A stretch of DNA of 64,000 nucleotides from positions 1-64,000 of the forward strand of contig DCUZ01000073.1 in the NCBI GenBank assembly GCA_002327305.1. Direction: 5' to 3'. A model generated the notes under the pieces. It was not told the DNA's origin. It saw nothing but the letters and a program-made list of their open reading frames with translations, and did not search any database. The translations under genes and the position numbers were made by a program. Shown here one piece after another: positions 7,479 to 14,842 of the stretch; within the stretch, counting starts at the first letter, position 1; each line of letters begins with the position of its first letter. This stretch comes from Holophagales bacterium UBA2201 (GTDB lineage: Bacteria > Acidobacteriota > Thermoanaerobaculia > UBA2201).

Positions 7479-7509
7479 GTTTGCGGAGGGGCGGCCGGTT
7501 GAAAGCGGC

Positions 7510-8172
7510 CTACGCCCGCCGCGCCAGGATGAACGACTGCTGTCCGAAGAACCGCCACAGGAGCGGGACGCTCAGATACAGGCGCAGGGCCGCCGCGGGG
7601 AGGGCGATGCGGGTCTTGGTGGTGTAGGGGAGGAACCGGGGGATGGTTTTTTCCACGGCGAACCCGGCCAGGGCCAGGGCCTCCTCCAGGCTTCGCTCGG
7701 TGAGGGGGAGGTGGTGGTCGTAGAAGTCCCAGTAGGCCCCCCCGGTGTACCGGATGTTGGGCTGGATGACGAGGAGGGCGCCCCCCGGCCTGAGGACGCG
7801 GTGGAGTTCCGCCAGGCACCGCGACAGCGCCGCCTTGTCAGGGAAGTGCTCGAAGACATTGCTGGCCAGGACCGAGTCCACGGAGGCGTCGCGCAGGGGG
7901 AGGGGCCGGACGGCGTCGGCCGAGAGGGGCCGGACGCCCCCCGCGGCGTGCCGCAGGTGCTCCAGGTCGGGTTCCAGCGCCAGACGGGTCCGGGCGCGGA
8001 AGGCGTTGATCCCCTCGCACAGGCCCGCCCCCAGGTCGAGGAGGACGGCCTCGGGGGGGACGAAGCGCTGGAGGAACCGCCGGACGAGGATGGTCCACAG
8101 GGCCGCCTTGCGGCCCCGCTCCCCGGCGTCGAACCGGTGGCGGTAGAGGTCGGCGGCTTGGGTCTCCATCAT
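7510..8172 (-). CDS. SAM-dependent methyltransferase (type 11 family)
   Basis: A 220-aa class I methyltransferase. Motif I is VLLDLGAGLCEGINAF, the acidic end of strand 2 is LALEPD, and VDSVLASNVFEHFPDK is the post-I/III stretch typical of the Methyltransf_11 group. LHRVLRPGGALLVIQPN follows. The substrate is unknown. The first ATG overlaps the TGA of the DUF362 gene (ATGA), so the two form an operon; an in-frame second ATG follows directly and is an alternative start. The neighbours suggest a role in envelope glycan or lipid modification. Confidence 0.88.
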   Translation of the reverse strand: MMETQAADLYRHRFDAGERGRKAALWTILVRRFLQRFVPPEAVLLDLGAGLCEGINAFRARTRLALEPDLEHLRHAAGGVRPLSADAVRPLPLRDASVDSVLASNVFEHFPDKAALSRCLAELHRVLRPGGALLVIQPNIRYTGGAYWDFYDHHLPLTERSLEEALALAGFAVEKTIPRFLPYTTKTRIALPAAALRLYLSVPLLWRFFGQQSFILARRA

Positions 8173-9152
8173 TCTCCTTTCGCGGCGCGGAGCCAGGCCC
8201 GGCCCCGCAGAAGACGCCAGGCGTGGTACCACCCCTTGGCCCCCCACAGCATGAAGGAAAACAGCGGCGTGTCGAAGACCAGGGGGGCGAAGGGGGCGTG
8301 GCGCAGGGCCAGTTCGATCCGGGAGACGAAGTTGTGGCGCGCGGGGCGGAAGGGAGCGGCGCGGGGGAGCGTCCCCTCCACCGTGATGGCGGCCGCGTCG
8401 CGCGTCCCCAGTCCCGCCGCCTGCGCCCGCTCCAGGTGCTTGATGGCGGCGGGGTCGAACCCCATGATCCGGGCCCCCACCGCGTCCAGCGCCACCGGGT
8501 CGGCGGAGGCCAGGACCAGGTCCATCCGCCGGGGCCGGCCCGTCTTGGGGCCGTTCCCCTCCATGCACAGGGTGGCGTCCATGACGCCGAAGGCGGGCGG
8601 CGCGGCGCGGTTGATGTCGGCGATGGCCTCGTTGACCACCAGGTGGTGGCGGTGGCGGCTCCGCGGCAGGAGGCCCCACTGGTTCTTCAGCGCCCCCGTG
8701 ATCACGGTCTTGTCGTGGGTCTTGAGGACGGGCACCGTCACCAGGGTCCCCTCCCGGAGGATCTTCGGGATGGAGAGGCGGGGGAGGGCGAAGGCCCCGG
8801 GGATCTCCACCTCCACCACCTCCTGCAGGGACAGGTTCACCCACTCCACCCCGCGGCGCCGGCACACCCCGGCCATCCCGCTCCGGACGAAGGCCTTCTC
8901 CACCGATTCCAGGACCTGGTCCGCCTCCACCACCTTCACGGCGGCCCCCCCGTCCTGGAGGACCTCGATGACCGCCTCCACCACCGCCGCCGAGGTGACC
9001 GAGCCGGGAAGGGCGAAGTCCCACCCCAGGTTGGGCTTGACCAGGACGGGCCGGCCGGGCGGAACGGCCTCCTGCCAGCGGGCGCGCTCCATGGCCTGGC
9101 GGACCGCTTCACGGATGCCGCGGCGGGCGTCGGCGACGACGACGAGGGACAT
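8169..9152 (-). CDS. DUF362 domain protein
   Basis: A 327-aa protein matching DUF362: VPPGRPVLVKPNLGWD, a V-P-V-L-K-THDKTVITGALKNQWG stretch, and DLVLASADPVALDAVGARIMG. No ferredoxin cysteine cluster is attached, unlike some members. The family is thought to act in redox or cofactor-linked chemistry; the reaction is unknown. Start: ATG at 9152, exactly 6 nt after GATAAT, with no ribosome site, hence probably leaderless. It overlaps the methyltransferase gene by 4 nt and is divergent from the GT-C gene. Confidence 0.85.
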   Translation of the reverse strand: MSLVVVADARRGIREAVRQAMERARWQEAVPPGRPVLVKPNLGWDFALPGSVTSAAVVEAVIEVLQDGGAAVKVVEADQVLESVEKAFVRSGMAGVCRRRGVEWVNLSLQEVVEVEIPGAFALPRLSIPKILREGTLVTVPVLKTHDKTVITGALKNQWGLLPRSRHRHHLVVNEAIADINRAAPPAFGVMDATLCMEGNGPKTGRPRRMDLVLASADPVALDAVGARIMGFDPAAIKHLERAQAAGLGTRDAAAITVEGTLPRAAPFRPARHNFVSRIELALRHAPFAPLVFDTPLFSFMLWGAKGWYHAWRLLRGRAWLRAAKGE

Positions 9153-9227
9153 GGCGCTATTATCGCAGATTGCCGGGCGGCGTGCCGGCGGTGTCCCCCC
9201 GGCGGGGGGCTGTGCTACACTGGCCCC
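9153..9227. promoter_or_regulatory. Divergent leaderless promoter region
   Basis: A 75-bp gap between divergent genes with a -10 box for each. GATAAT on the minus strand ends 6 nt before the ATG at 9152, and TACACT at 9216-9221 on the plus strand ends 6 nt before the ATG at 9228. Neither gene has a Shine-Dalgarno. No clear -35 boxes are seen. Confidence 0.6.
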
Positions 9228-10880
9228 ATGGCCGTGATCCTGACGGTGACCGTGCTGGGATGCGTCCTCTGGGCGGGGGGGCGGGCCGTCGGCCGGCGCC
9301 TGGGCGACGATCCGCTGGAGCAGGGGGTCGTGGGGGCGGGGATCTGGCTGGCCGCCCTGCCGCCCGTGATGCTCCTGGCCTTCGCCGCCGGACTGCCCGT
9401 CCGGTGGAGCGCCCTCCTCTGGGCCGCGCCGATGGCCGCGGGCGCGGCGGCGTTGTGGAGGGACCCCAGGTCGTTCGGCCGGGCCGACGCCGCGGTGCTG
9501 GGGTGCGGCGGGGCGGTCCTGCTCTGGCTGACGGTCGTGCAGGCCCTCCTGCCGGTCTACGACGGGGCGGGGTGGGCGGGGGACTGGTACGAGCATTACC
9601 AGCGCGCCCGGTTCTTCCTGGAGGGATGGCCCCTCGATTTCCGGTTCCACGGCGATTACGCGCTGCCCTCCCGTCCCCCGTACTTCAACCTCCTCGCCGG
9701 TTCGATCCTCGCGGCGGCCGGGGAGGCGTTTTGGCGGTACCAGATCGCCGCCACCTTCCTCAACCTCCTGCCCCTGCTTCCCCTGGCCCTGATGGCGCGG
9801 CGCTGGTCGGGAGGGAGGACCCTTGCGGTCCTGGCGGGGGTCCTGCTGGCCCCTTCGTTCGTGCGCATGACCACCTACCCGTGGTCCCGGGGCCTGGCCG
9901 CCTTCTTCGTCCTCCTCGGCCTCCACTGCTACGCGCGCTCCGGGTTCGGCCGCCTCCGGCGGGACGCCCTCCTCGCCTTCGCCTTTCTGGGCACCGCGGT
10001 CCTGGTCCACTATTCGGCCCTGGTGTACTTCCTCCCCGCCGGCCTCCATTTCCTGTGGCGCTCGCTCGGGGACCGGAAGCGGGCGGCCGGGTTCGCCCTG
10101 GCCGTGGTTCTCTGTTGCGGGCTGGTCCTCCCCTGGGCGGGCTGGTCGGCCCTCCGGTTCGGGCCCGATTCCGGCTTCTCGAACACGACGACCGACTGGG
10201 CCTCGCGGCGGGGGCCCGCCGGGATGCACCGGGCCCTCCTCGAGAACCTCGGCCACACCCTTCTTCCCCCGGCGCTGTACGATCCGCTGTTTCGGGAACT
10301 GCGCGACCCCTTCTATCACATCACCGTGGGCGTCTATTCCAACTCCCTGGTGGGGATCCTCACCCTCGCCTTTTCCCTGGCCCTCATCACGGCGGTCCTG
10401 GTCCGGCGGCGGGGGGCCGCCCGGGCCCTCCCGCCGGGGGCGGCGGGATTCTGGGGGTGGATGGTCCCGATGACGCTCTACCTGGGGCTCCTGGTCGTTC
10501 CGGAGGTGAACCGGTTCGTGGGATCGGCGCAGGTGTGCCTCCAGCCGCTGGCGCTGGTCGGGATCGCGGCGGGGGCGGCCTGGGTGGTGCGCGCCTCCCC
10601 GAGATGGGCGGCCCTCCTCGCGGCCGGGATCCTCGCCGCCGAGAACGCCCTCTTCCACACGGCCTTCCTACTGAGGCAGAGCGCTTTGGACGCCCTGGAA
10701 GGACGGCCCGTGGACGGCCCCACCCTCATCAACCTGGAACTGAAGGCCGGCGCCGGCGCGGAGTTCCTCTTCGACCGCGCCCGGCACGCCTGGTCGCTCT
10801 TGGCGGCGGCGGCGGTGGCGGGGCTCCTGTTCCTGATGGTCCTTTTCGTCCGGGGCGCCCTGGCGCCCCGGCGCCCCTGA
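9228..10880 (+). CDS. Polytopic membrane protein, GT-C glycosyltransferase-like
   Basis: A 550-aa protein with about 11-13 transmembrane helices. After the early helices an exposed acidic loop, AGDWYEHYQRARFFLEGW (residues ~116-133), precedes YALPSRPPYFNLLAG. Such an acidic motif in a long periplasmic loop is characteristic of GT-C enzymes, which transfer sugars from polyprenyl phosphate donors. The assignment rests on topology and this loop only. Start: ATG 6 nt after TACACT, without a ribosome site, so probably leaderless. It is followed 73 bp later by an FAD oxidoreductase gene that has its own -10 box. Confidence 0.7.
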   Translation: MAVILTVTVLGCVLWAGGRAVGRRLGDDPLEQGVVGAGIWLAALPPVMLLAFAAGLPVRWSALLWAAPMAAGAAALWRDPRSFGRADAAVLGCGGAVLLWLTVVQALLPVYDGAGWAGDWYEHYQRARFFLEGWPLDFRFHGDYALPSRPPYFNLLAGSILAAAGEAFWRYQIAATFLNLLPLLPLALMARRWSGGRTLAVLAGVLLAPSFVRMTTYPWSRGLAAFFVLLGLHCYARSGFGRLRRDALLAFAFLGTAVLVHYSALVYFLPAGLHFLWRSLGDRKRAAGFALAVVLCCGLVLPWAGWSALRFGPDSGFSNTTTDWASRRGPAGMHRALLENLGHTLLPPALYDPLFRELRDPFYHITVGVYSNSLVGILTLAFSLALITAVLVRRRGAARALPPGAAGFWGWMVPMTLYLGLLVVPEVNRFVGSAQVCLQPLALVGIAAGAAWVVRASPRWAALLAAGILAAENALFHTAFLLRQSALDALEGRPVDGPTLINLELKAGAGAEFLFDRARHAWSLLAAAAVAGLLFLMVLFVRGALAPRRP

Positions 10881-10953
10881 ACCCCCTTTCCAAGGCCCGC
10901 GGGGGCTGGGTTTTCCGGTCCATCCCCCCGGGGCGCCGTGGTATAGTGTGCCG

Positions 10954-12237
10954 ATGAACGTCGCCGTCCTGGGGGGGGGATTTTCAGGGCTCTATGCCGC
11001 CCACCGCCTGGCGGGGCGCGCCCGGGTCGAGGTGTTCGAGGCCTCGTCGGCCCCGGGCGGGCTGGCGGGGCCCGGGGCGGACGGCGGCGGCTTCGACCGC
11101 TATTATCATTTCATCTGCCGCACGGACGGGGCCTACCTGGCCCTCCTGGACGAACTGGGGCTGAAGGGGCGCCTGGCCTTCCGCCGCGTCCGGACCGGCC
11201 AATTTTGCGACGACCGCCTCCACCCCTTCTCCACCCCCTTGGACCTCCTCGGGTTCTCTCCCGTCCGACTGCCCGACCGGCTCCGTTTCGTCCTCGGGAC
11301 CTTCGCGGCGCGCAATCGGAAGGAGTGGCTTGACCTGGACCGCGTTCCCGCGCGCCGGTGGCTGGAGCAGACCTTCGGGCGCAAGGGGTACGACGTCATC
11401 TGGGCCCCGCTCCTGCGGGCCAAGTTCGGTCCCGAGGCGGAGGAGGTCTCGGCGGCGTGGATCTGGCACCGGATCCACCGCGTCACCCGCTCCCGCCGCG
11501 TCCCCTGGGCCCGCGAATCGTTCGCGGCGCTCCACCCCGGGACGGCCGTGGCGCTGGAGGCCCTGGCCGGGCGGCTGGAGGCCCGGGGGGGGCGCCTGCG
11601 CCTCTCGGCGCCGGTGGAGCGGATCGCCCCCGTGGACGGCCGATGGACGCTGTGGTCGGGGGGGGAGGCGTTCGGTCCCTACGATGCCCTCCTTTCCACC
11701 CTCCCCCTGCCGGTCCTGGGACAAGCGGTGGAGGCGGCGGAGCCGGCCCTGGCCGCGCGGCTGGGCGCCTTCAAGTACCTGGCGGTGCGGTGCGCCGTCC
11801 TGCGGCTCAAGCGGCCCGCCAGCCCCTACTTCTGGATCAACGTGAACGACCCCCGCGTCCCGTTCGCCGGCGTCATCGAACTTTCCCACCTCCATCCCCC
11901 CGGCCCCTTCCGCCTGGTCTACCTGCCCGCCTATCTGGCCCCCGACGATCCGCTGGCGCGGATGCCGCAGGAGGAGTTCCTGGCGCGGTGCCTGGAGCCC
12001 CTGCCGCGCATCCTGGACGGCTTCGACCCCGGAGGGATGATCGAAGCGCGGGTCTTTGGCGACCGGTACGCCCAGCCGGTCTGCACCGTGGGGACGGGCG
12101 CGGCCCTCCCCCCGATCGCCCTCCTTCCGGGGCTGTTCGCGTTCGATTCGTTCCATCTGTATCCCGAGGACCGCACCCTCAACGGGATGATCGGCGTGGC
12201 CGACCGGGCCGTGGCGGCCCTGGCCGGGGATCAGTAG
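10954..12237 (+). CDS. FAD/NAD-dependent oxidoreductase, amine oxidase / UDP-galactopyranose mutase-like
   Basis: A 427-aa flavoprotein. The N-terminal dinucleotide-binding motif MNVAVLGGGFSGLYAAHRLA is intact, and the acidic end of strand 2 is VEVFEASSAPGGLAG. The body resembles the protoporphyrinogen-oxidase-like/NAD(P)-binding proteins often found in glycan clusters (FDRYYHFICRTDGAYLALLDELG, then ...WAPLLRAKFG). The C-terminal YPEDRTLNGMIGVADRAV closes the FAD site. The substrate is unknown; with the GT-C gene, a sugar or polyprenyl intermediate is plausible. The start is ATG 6 nt after TATAGT (10942-10947); a GTG two codons earlier abuts the -10 box and is unlikely. The 3' end overlaps smpB convergently by 7 bp. 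Confidence 0.82.
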   Translation: MNVAVLGGGFSGLYAAHRLAGRARVEVFEASSAPGGLAGPGADGGGFDRYYHFICRTDGAYLALLDELGLKGRLAFRRVRTGQFCDDRLHPFSTPLDLLGFSPVRLPDRLRFVLGTFAARNRKEWLDLDRVPARRWLEQTFGRKGYDVIWAPLLRAKFGPEAEEVSAAWIWHRIHRVTRSRRVPWARESFAALHPGTAVALEALAGRLEARGGRLRLSAPVERIAPVDGRWTLWSGGEAFGPYDALLSTLPLPVLGQAVEAAEPALAARLGAFKYLAVRCAVLRLKRPASPYFWINVNDPRVPFAGVIELSHLHPPGPFRLVYLPAYLAPDDPLARMPQEEFLARCLEPLPRILDGFDPGGMIEARVFGDRYAQPVCTVGTGAALPPIALLPGLFAFDSFHLYPEDRTLNGMIGVADRAVAALAGDQ

Positions 12238-12677
12238 GACTCCGCCGAGCGCTCCCGAGACAGTTCCCGCTTCTTGATGGCCTCGCGCTTGTCGTAGAGG
12301 CGCTTCCCCTTGGCCAGGGCGATCTCGATCTTGATCTTCGGCGGCTTCATGTAGATCTTCAAGGGCACGATGGTGAGCCCCTTCTCCCGGACTTTGCCCT
12401 GCCAGCGCTCGATCTCCTTCTTGTGCATCAGCAATTTGCGGTCCCGGTCGGGGTCCACGGGGTCGTGGTGGGCGTGGGGGTAGGGGGAGATGTGGGCGCC
12501 GACGAGAAAGATCTCGCCGCCCCGGATCTGGACGAAACTCTCCTTGAGGTTGCCGCGGCCGTCCAGAAGCGACTTCACCTCGGGGCCCAGGAGGGCGATG
12601 CCGCACTCCAGGGTCTCGAGGATGAAGAACTCATGAAAGGCTTTGCGGTTCTGGACCAGGACCTTTGATTCCTTCAT
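12231..12677 (-). CDS. smpB: SsrA-binding protein SmpB
   Basis: A 148-aa protein that binds tmRNA and brings it to stalled ribosomes for trans-translation. Diagnostic stretches are VQNRKAFHEFFILETLECGI, GPEVKSLLDGRGNLKESFV, the HDPVDPDRDRKLLMHKKEI segment, and the basic tail GKRLYDKREAIKKRELSRE. It starts within the last codons of the HD-GYP gene (47-nt overlap), so it is translated from the same message. The tmRNA gene ssrA is not seen in the window. Confidence 0.96.
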   Translation of the reverse strand: MKESKVLVQNRKAFHEFFILETLECGIALLGPEVKSLLDGRGNLKESFVQIRGGEIFLVGAHISPYPHAHHDPVDPDRDRKLLMHKKEIERWQGKVREKGLTIVPLKIYMKPPKIKIEIALAKGKRLYDKREAIKKRELSRERSAESY

Positions 12678-14244
12678 GGGTCTGGATGAAGGCGATGAAC
12701 TGGGGGGTCAGTTCGGGGTCGAACTGCACCCCCGCCTTGCTCTTGAGGATGTCGAGGGCCTGCGAGGTCTCCACCCGGGGGCGGTAGGAGGTCTTGCTGG
12801 TCATGGCGTCGTAGGCCTCGATGAGGTGGATGATGCGCGACCCGAAGGGGATGGCCTCGCCGAGGAGCTGGTCGGGGTAGCCGCTGCCGTCCCACCGCTC
12901 GTGGTGGTGGAGGACGAGGGAATAGACCTCGTGGGGGAAGGGGACGTCCTGGATGAGGTGGGCGCCCACCTTGGGGTGCTGCTGGAGGAGGCGGTACTCG
13001 TCGTCGGCGAGGGACTTCTTGTGGTAGAGCTTGGTGTAGTCCAACTCCCGCATCCCCACGTCGTGGAGGAGCCCCGCCAGGGTGATGCGCTCCGTTTCCC
13101 GCGGGTCCACCCGCAGGGCGGCGCAGAAGTTGCGGACGATGTCCGCCACCATCAGGGAGTGGAGCTTGAGGGAGGAGCAGGAGGTGAGGCCGGGCTCCAG
13201 AAACTTCTCGAGGATGGCGTAGAAGCTCTGCCCGACGAGGAAGTTGTCCACTTCCAGGCGGACCAGGTGCTTGGTGACGGTCAGCATGGGGCCCAGGGCC
13301 TGCACCTGGTCGCGGTCCAACTGCTTGATGGTGAAGTAGTTGAAGAAGATCTGCACCTCGGGCTGGAGGACCAGGGCGTGGTTGAGGACGCGGAAGGCGT
13401 GGAGTTCGTTCTGCCCCTCGCCCAGGGGGAAGTGCTTCTTGACGAACAGCCCCCCGCCCGGCTCCGCCTTGAGCCGCTGGGTGATGGCGGCGCGCCCCTC
13501 CGCGGCGATGCGCTGGAGGATCTCCTGCGGCAGGGCGTGTTTCCCCCCCGTGACCAGGTAGCACCCCTTGGAGGTGTAGATGGAGTAGACCGCCACCAGG
13601 AAGTCGGGGTCGGTGAGGTAGAGCTCCACGAGGCGGCAGCAGGCGGTCTGCAGGGCCGCCGTGGGCTCGGTGAAGGGGTTCTGGGTGCGGGGGTCGGGGG
13701 CGGTGGTCAGCGCCGCCACCTTGCTGTAGATGTTCTCGATGATGGGGATCTCCTGGGAGGGGCGTCCGATGGGGGGCGCGTCCAGGGAGGGGGGCGGGAG
13801 GATCTCCTTGCGCTTGAGGGAGGCCAGGTGCTTGCCGATCTTCATGGAGATCCCGTCGGCGATCTGCAGATCGCCGTCCTCGAACGGGACGCGGCCCGCC
13901 TTGTCCCGGATGTCCAAAAAGCCGGCGATCCTCTCCAGATAGACGGGGCAGACCAGCATGCGCGAGGTGTTGGTCATCACGAGGAGGGGCTTGAGGTCCC
14001 CCGCCTCGGTGATGCTGTTGATGCAGAAGGGTTTCCGCTCCATGTACAGCGTCTCCACCAGGGCGCCGCTCTTGTGGTGGATCGCGGGGAGCTGGTCGGC
14101 CTTGGTGAAGCCGTAGAAGGCCTTGAGATGGAAATCGCCCTCCGGCCCGATGAGGTAGCAGGCGGCCTTGGTCGCCCGCATCTCCTCCAGGCAACTGTAC
14201 AGGATCTCCTTGAATTTCAGTTCGGCGCTCTTATCCTCGGACAT
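12631..14244 (-). CDS. HD-GYP cyclic-di-GMP phosphodiesterase
   Basis: A 537-aa protein. The N-terminal ~170 residues look like a degenerate GAF-type sensor (ATKAACYLIGPEGDFHLKAF). A long middle region has no family I recognise. The C-terminal HD-GYP domain has the metal-binding LAGLLHDVGMREL (about residue 395) and the signature HHHERWDGSGYPD (about 447), so hydrolysis of c-di-GMP is expected. Start: ATG 7 nt after TATCAT (14257-14252), so a near-leaderless message is likely. smpB overlaps its 3' end. Confidence 0.9.
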   Translation of the reverse strand: MSEDKSAELKFKEILYSCLEEMRATKAACYLIGPEGDFHLKAFYGFTKADQLPAIHHKSGALVETLYMERKPFCINSITEAGDLKPLLVMTNTSRMLVCPVYLERIAGFLDIRDKAGRVPFEDGDLQIADGISMKIGKHLASLKRKEILPPPSLDAPPIGRPSQEIPIIENIYSKVAALTTAPDPRTQNPFTEPTAALQTACCRLVELYLTDPDFLVAVYSIYTSKGCYLVTGGKHALPQEILQRIAAEGRAAITQRLKAEPGGGLFVKKHFPLGEGQNELHAFRVLNHALVLQPEVQIFFNYFTIKQLDRDQVQALGPMLTVTKHLVRLEVDNFLVGQSFYAILEKFLEPGLTSCSSLKLHSLMVADIVRNFCAALRVDPRETERITLAGLLHDVGMRELDYTKLYHKKSLADDEYRLLQQHPKVGAHLIQDVPFPHEVYSLVLHHHERWDGSGYPDQLLGEAIPFGSRIIHLIEAYDAMTSKTSYRPRVETSQALDILKSKAGVQFDPELTPQFIAFIQTHEGIKGPGPEPQSLS

Positions 14245-14302
14245 CCTCTATATGATAGCAGTATTTCCTTTTCAATTTCAAAGGGGTATAATTCGGGACG
14301 GT

Positions 14303-14842
14303 ATGGCGCGCCCCCTTCTCCTGGCGGGTCTCCTGTGCCTGGCGGCCCTTCCGGCCGCCGCCCAGGAACCCCGCATCGCCGAATTCTCCCTCGCCGTGGA
14401 GCACCGGGTCGTCTCCATGACCCTCCAGGTGGAGGACGCCTTCGTCCCGGAGGTGATGGCGCGCATCCGGAGCGGCTTTCCCGTCACCTTCACCTACGAT
14501 TTCGCCCTTCGGTCGGCCCGGCGGTTCCGCGACCGCACCTGGGCCAGGACCCGCCTCACCGTCACCTGCAAATACGACCCGGTGCGGGTGGAGTACCGGA
14601 TCAACTACCGCCGAGACGGCCAGCTCTTCGACACCCGCTATTTCCACCAGTGGCCGGAGGCGTCCAGGGCCATGGTCCGGCTGGACCGTCTCGCTCTGTT
14701 CGACATTCCGGAGGAGGCGCGGGGGCGGCAGGTCTTCGTCACCGTGGAGGCGCACCTCCTCTCCCGCTCCAAGTGGCTTGTCCTCCCGGACGACCTGAAG
14801 GCCCCGGAGGTGTCCTCCACCATCTTCACCACGCATGAGTAG
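14303..14842 (+). CDS. DUF4390 protein, exported
   Basis: A 179-aa protein with a Sec signal (MARPLLLAGLLCLAALPAAAQ) and a single beta-rich domain of the DUF4390 type (RIAEFSLAVEHRVVSMTLQV, VTCKYDPVRVEYRIN, and a C-terminal SRSKWLVLPDDLK). In many bacteria this gene precedes an NtrY-like kinase, as here, so a periplasmic part of that signalling system is a fair inference. TATAAT at 14287-14292 lies 10 nt before the ATG, leaving at most a very short leader. Its 3' end overlaps the kinase gene by 8 nt. Confidence 0.85.
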   Translation: MARPLLLAGLLCLAALPAAAQEPRIAEFSLAVEHRVVSMTLQVEDAFVPEVMARIRSGFPVTFTYDFALRSARRFRDRTWARTRLTVTCKYDPVRVEYRINYRRDGQLFDTRYFHQWPEASRAMVRLDRLALFDIPEEARGRQVFVTVEAHLLSRSKWLVLPDDLKAPEVSSTIFTTHE

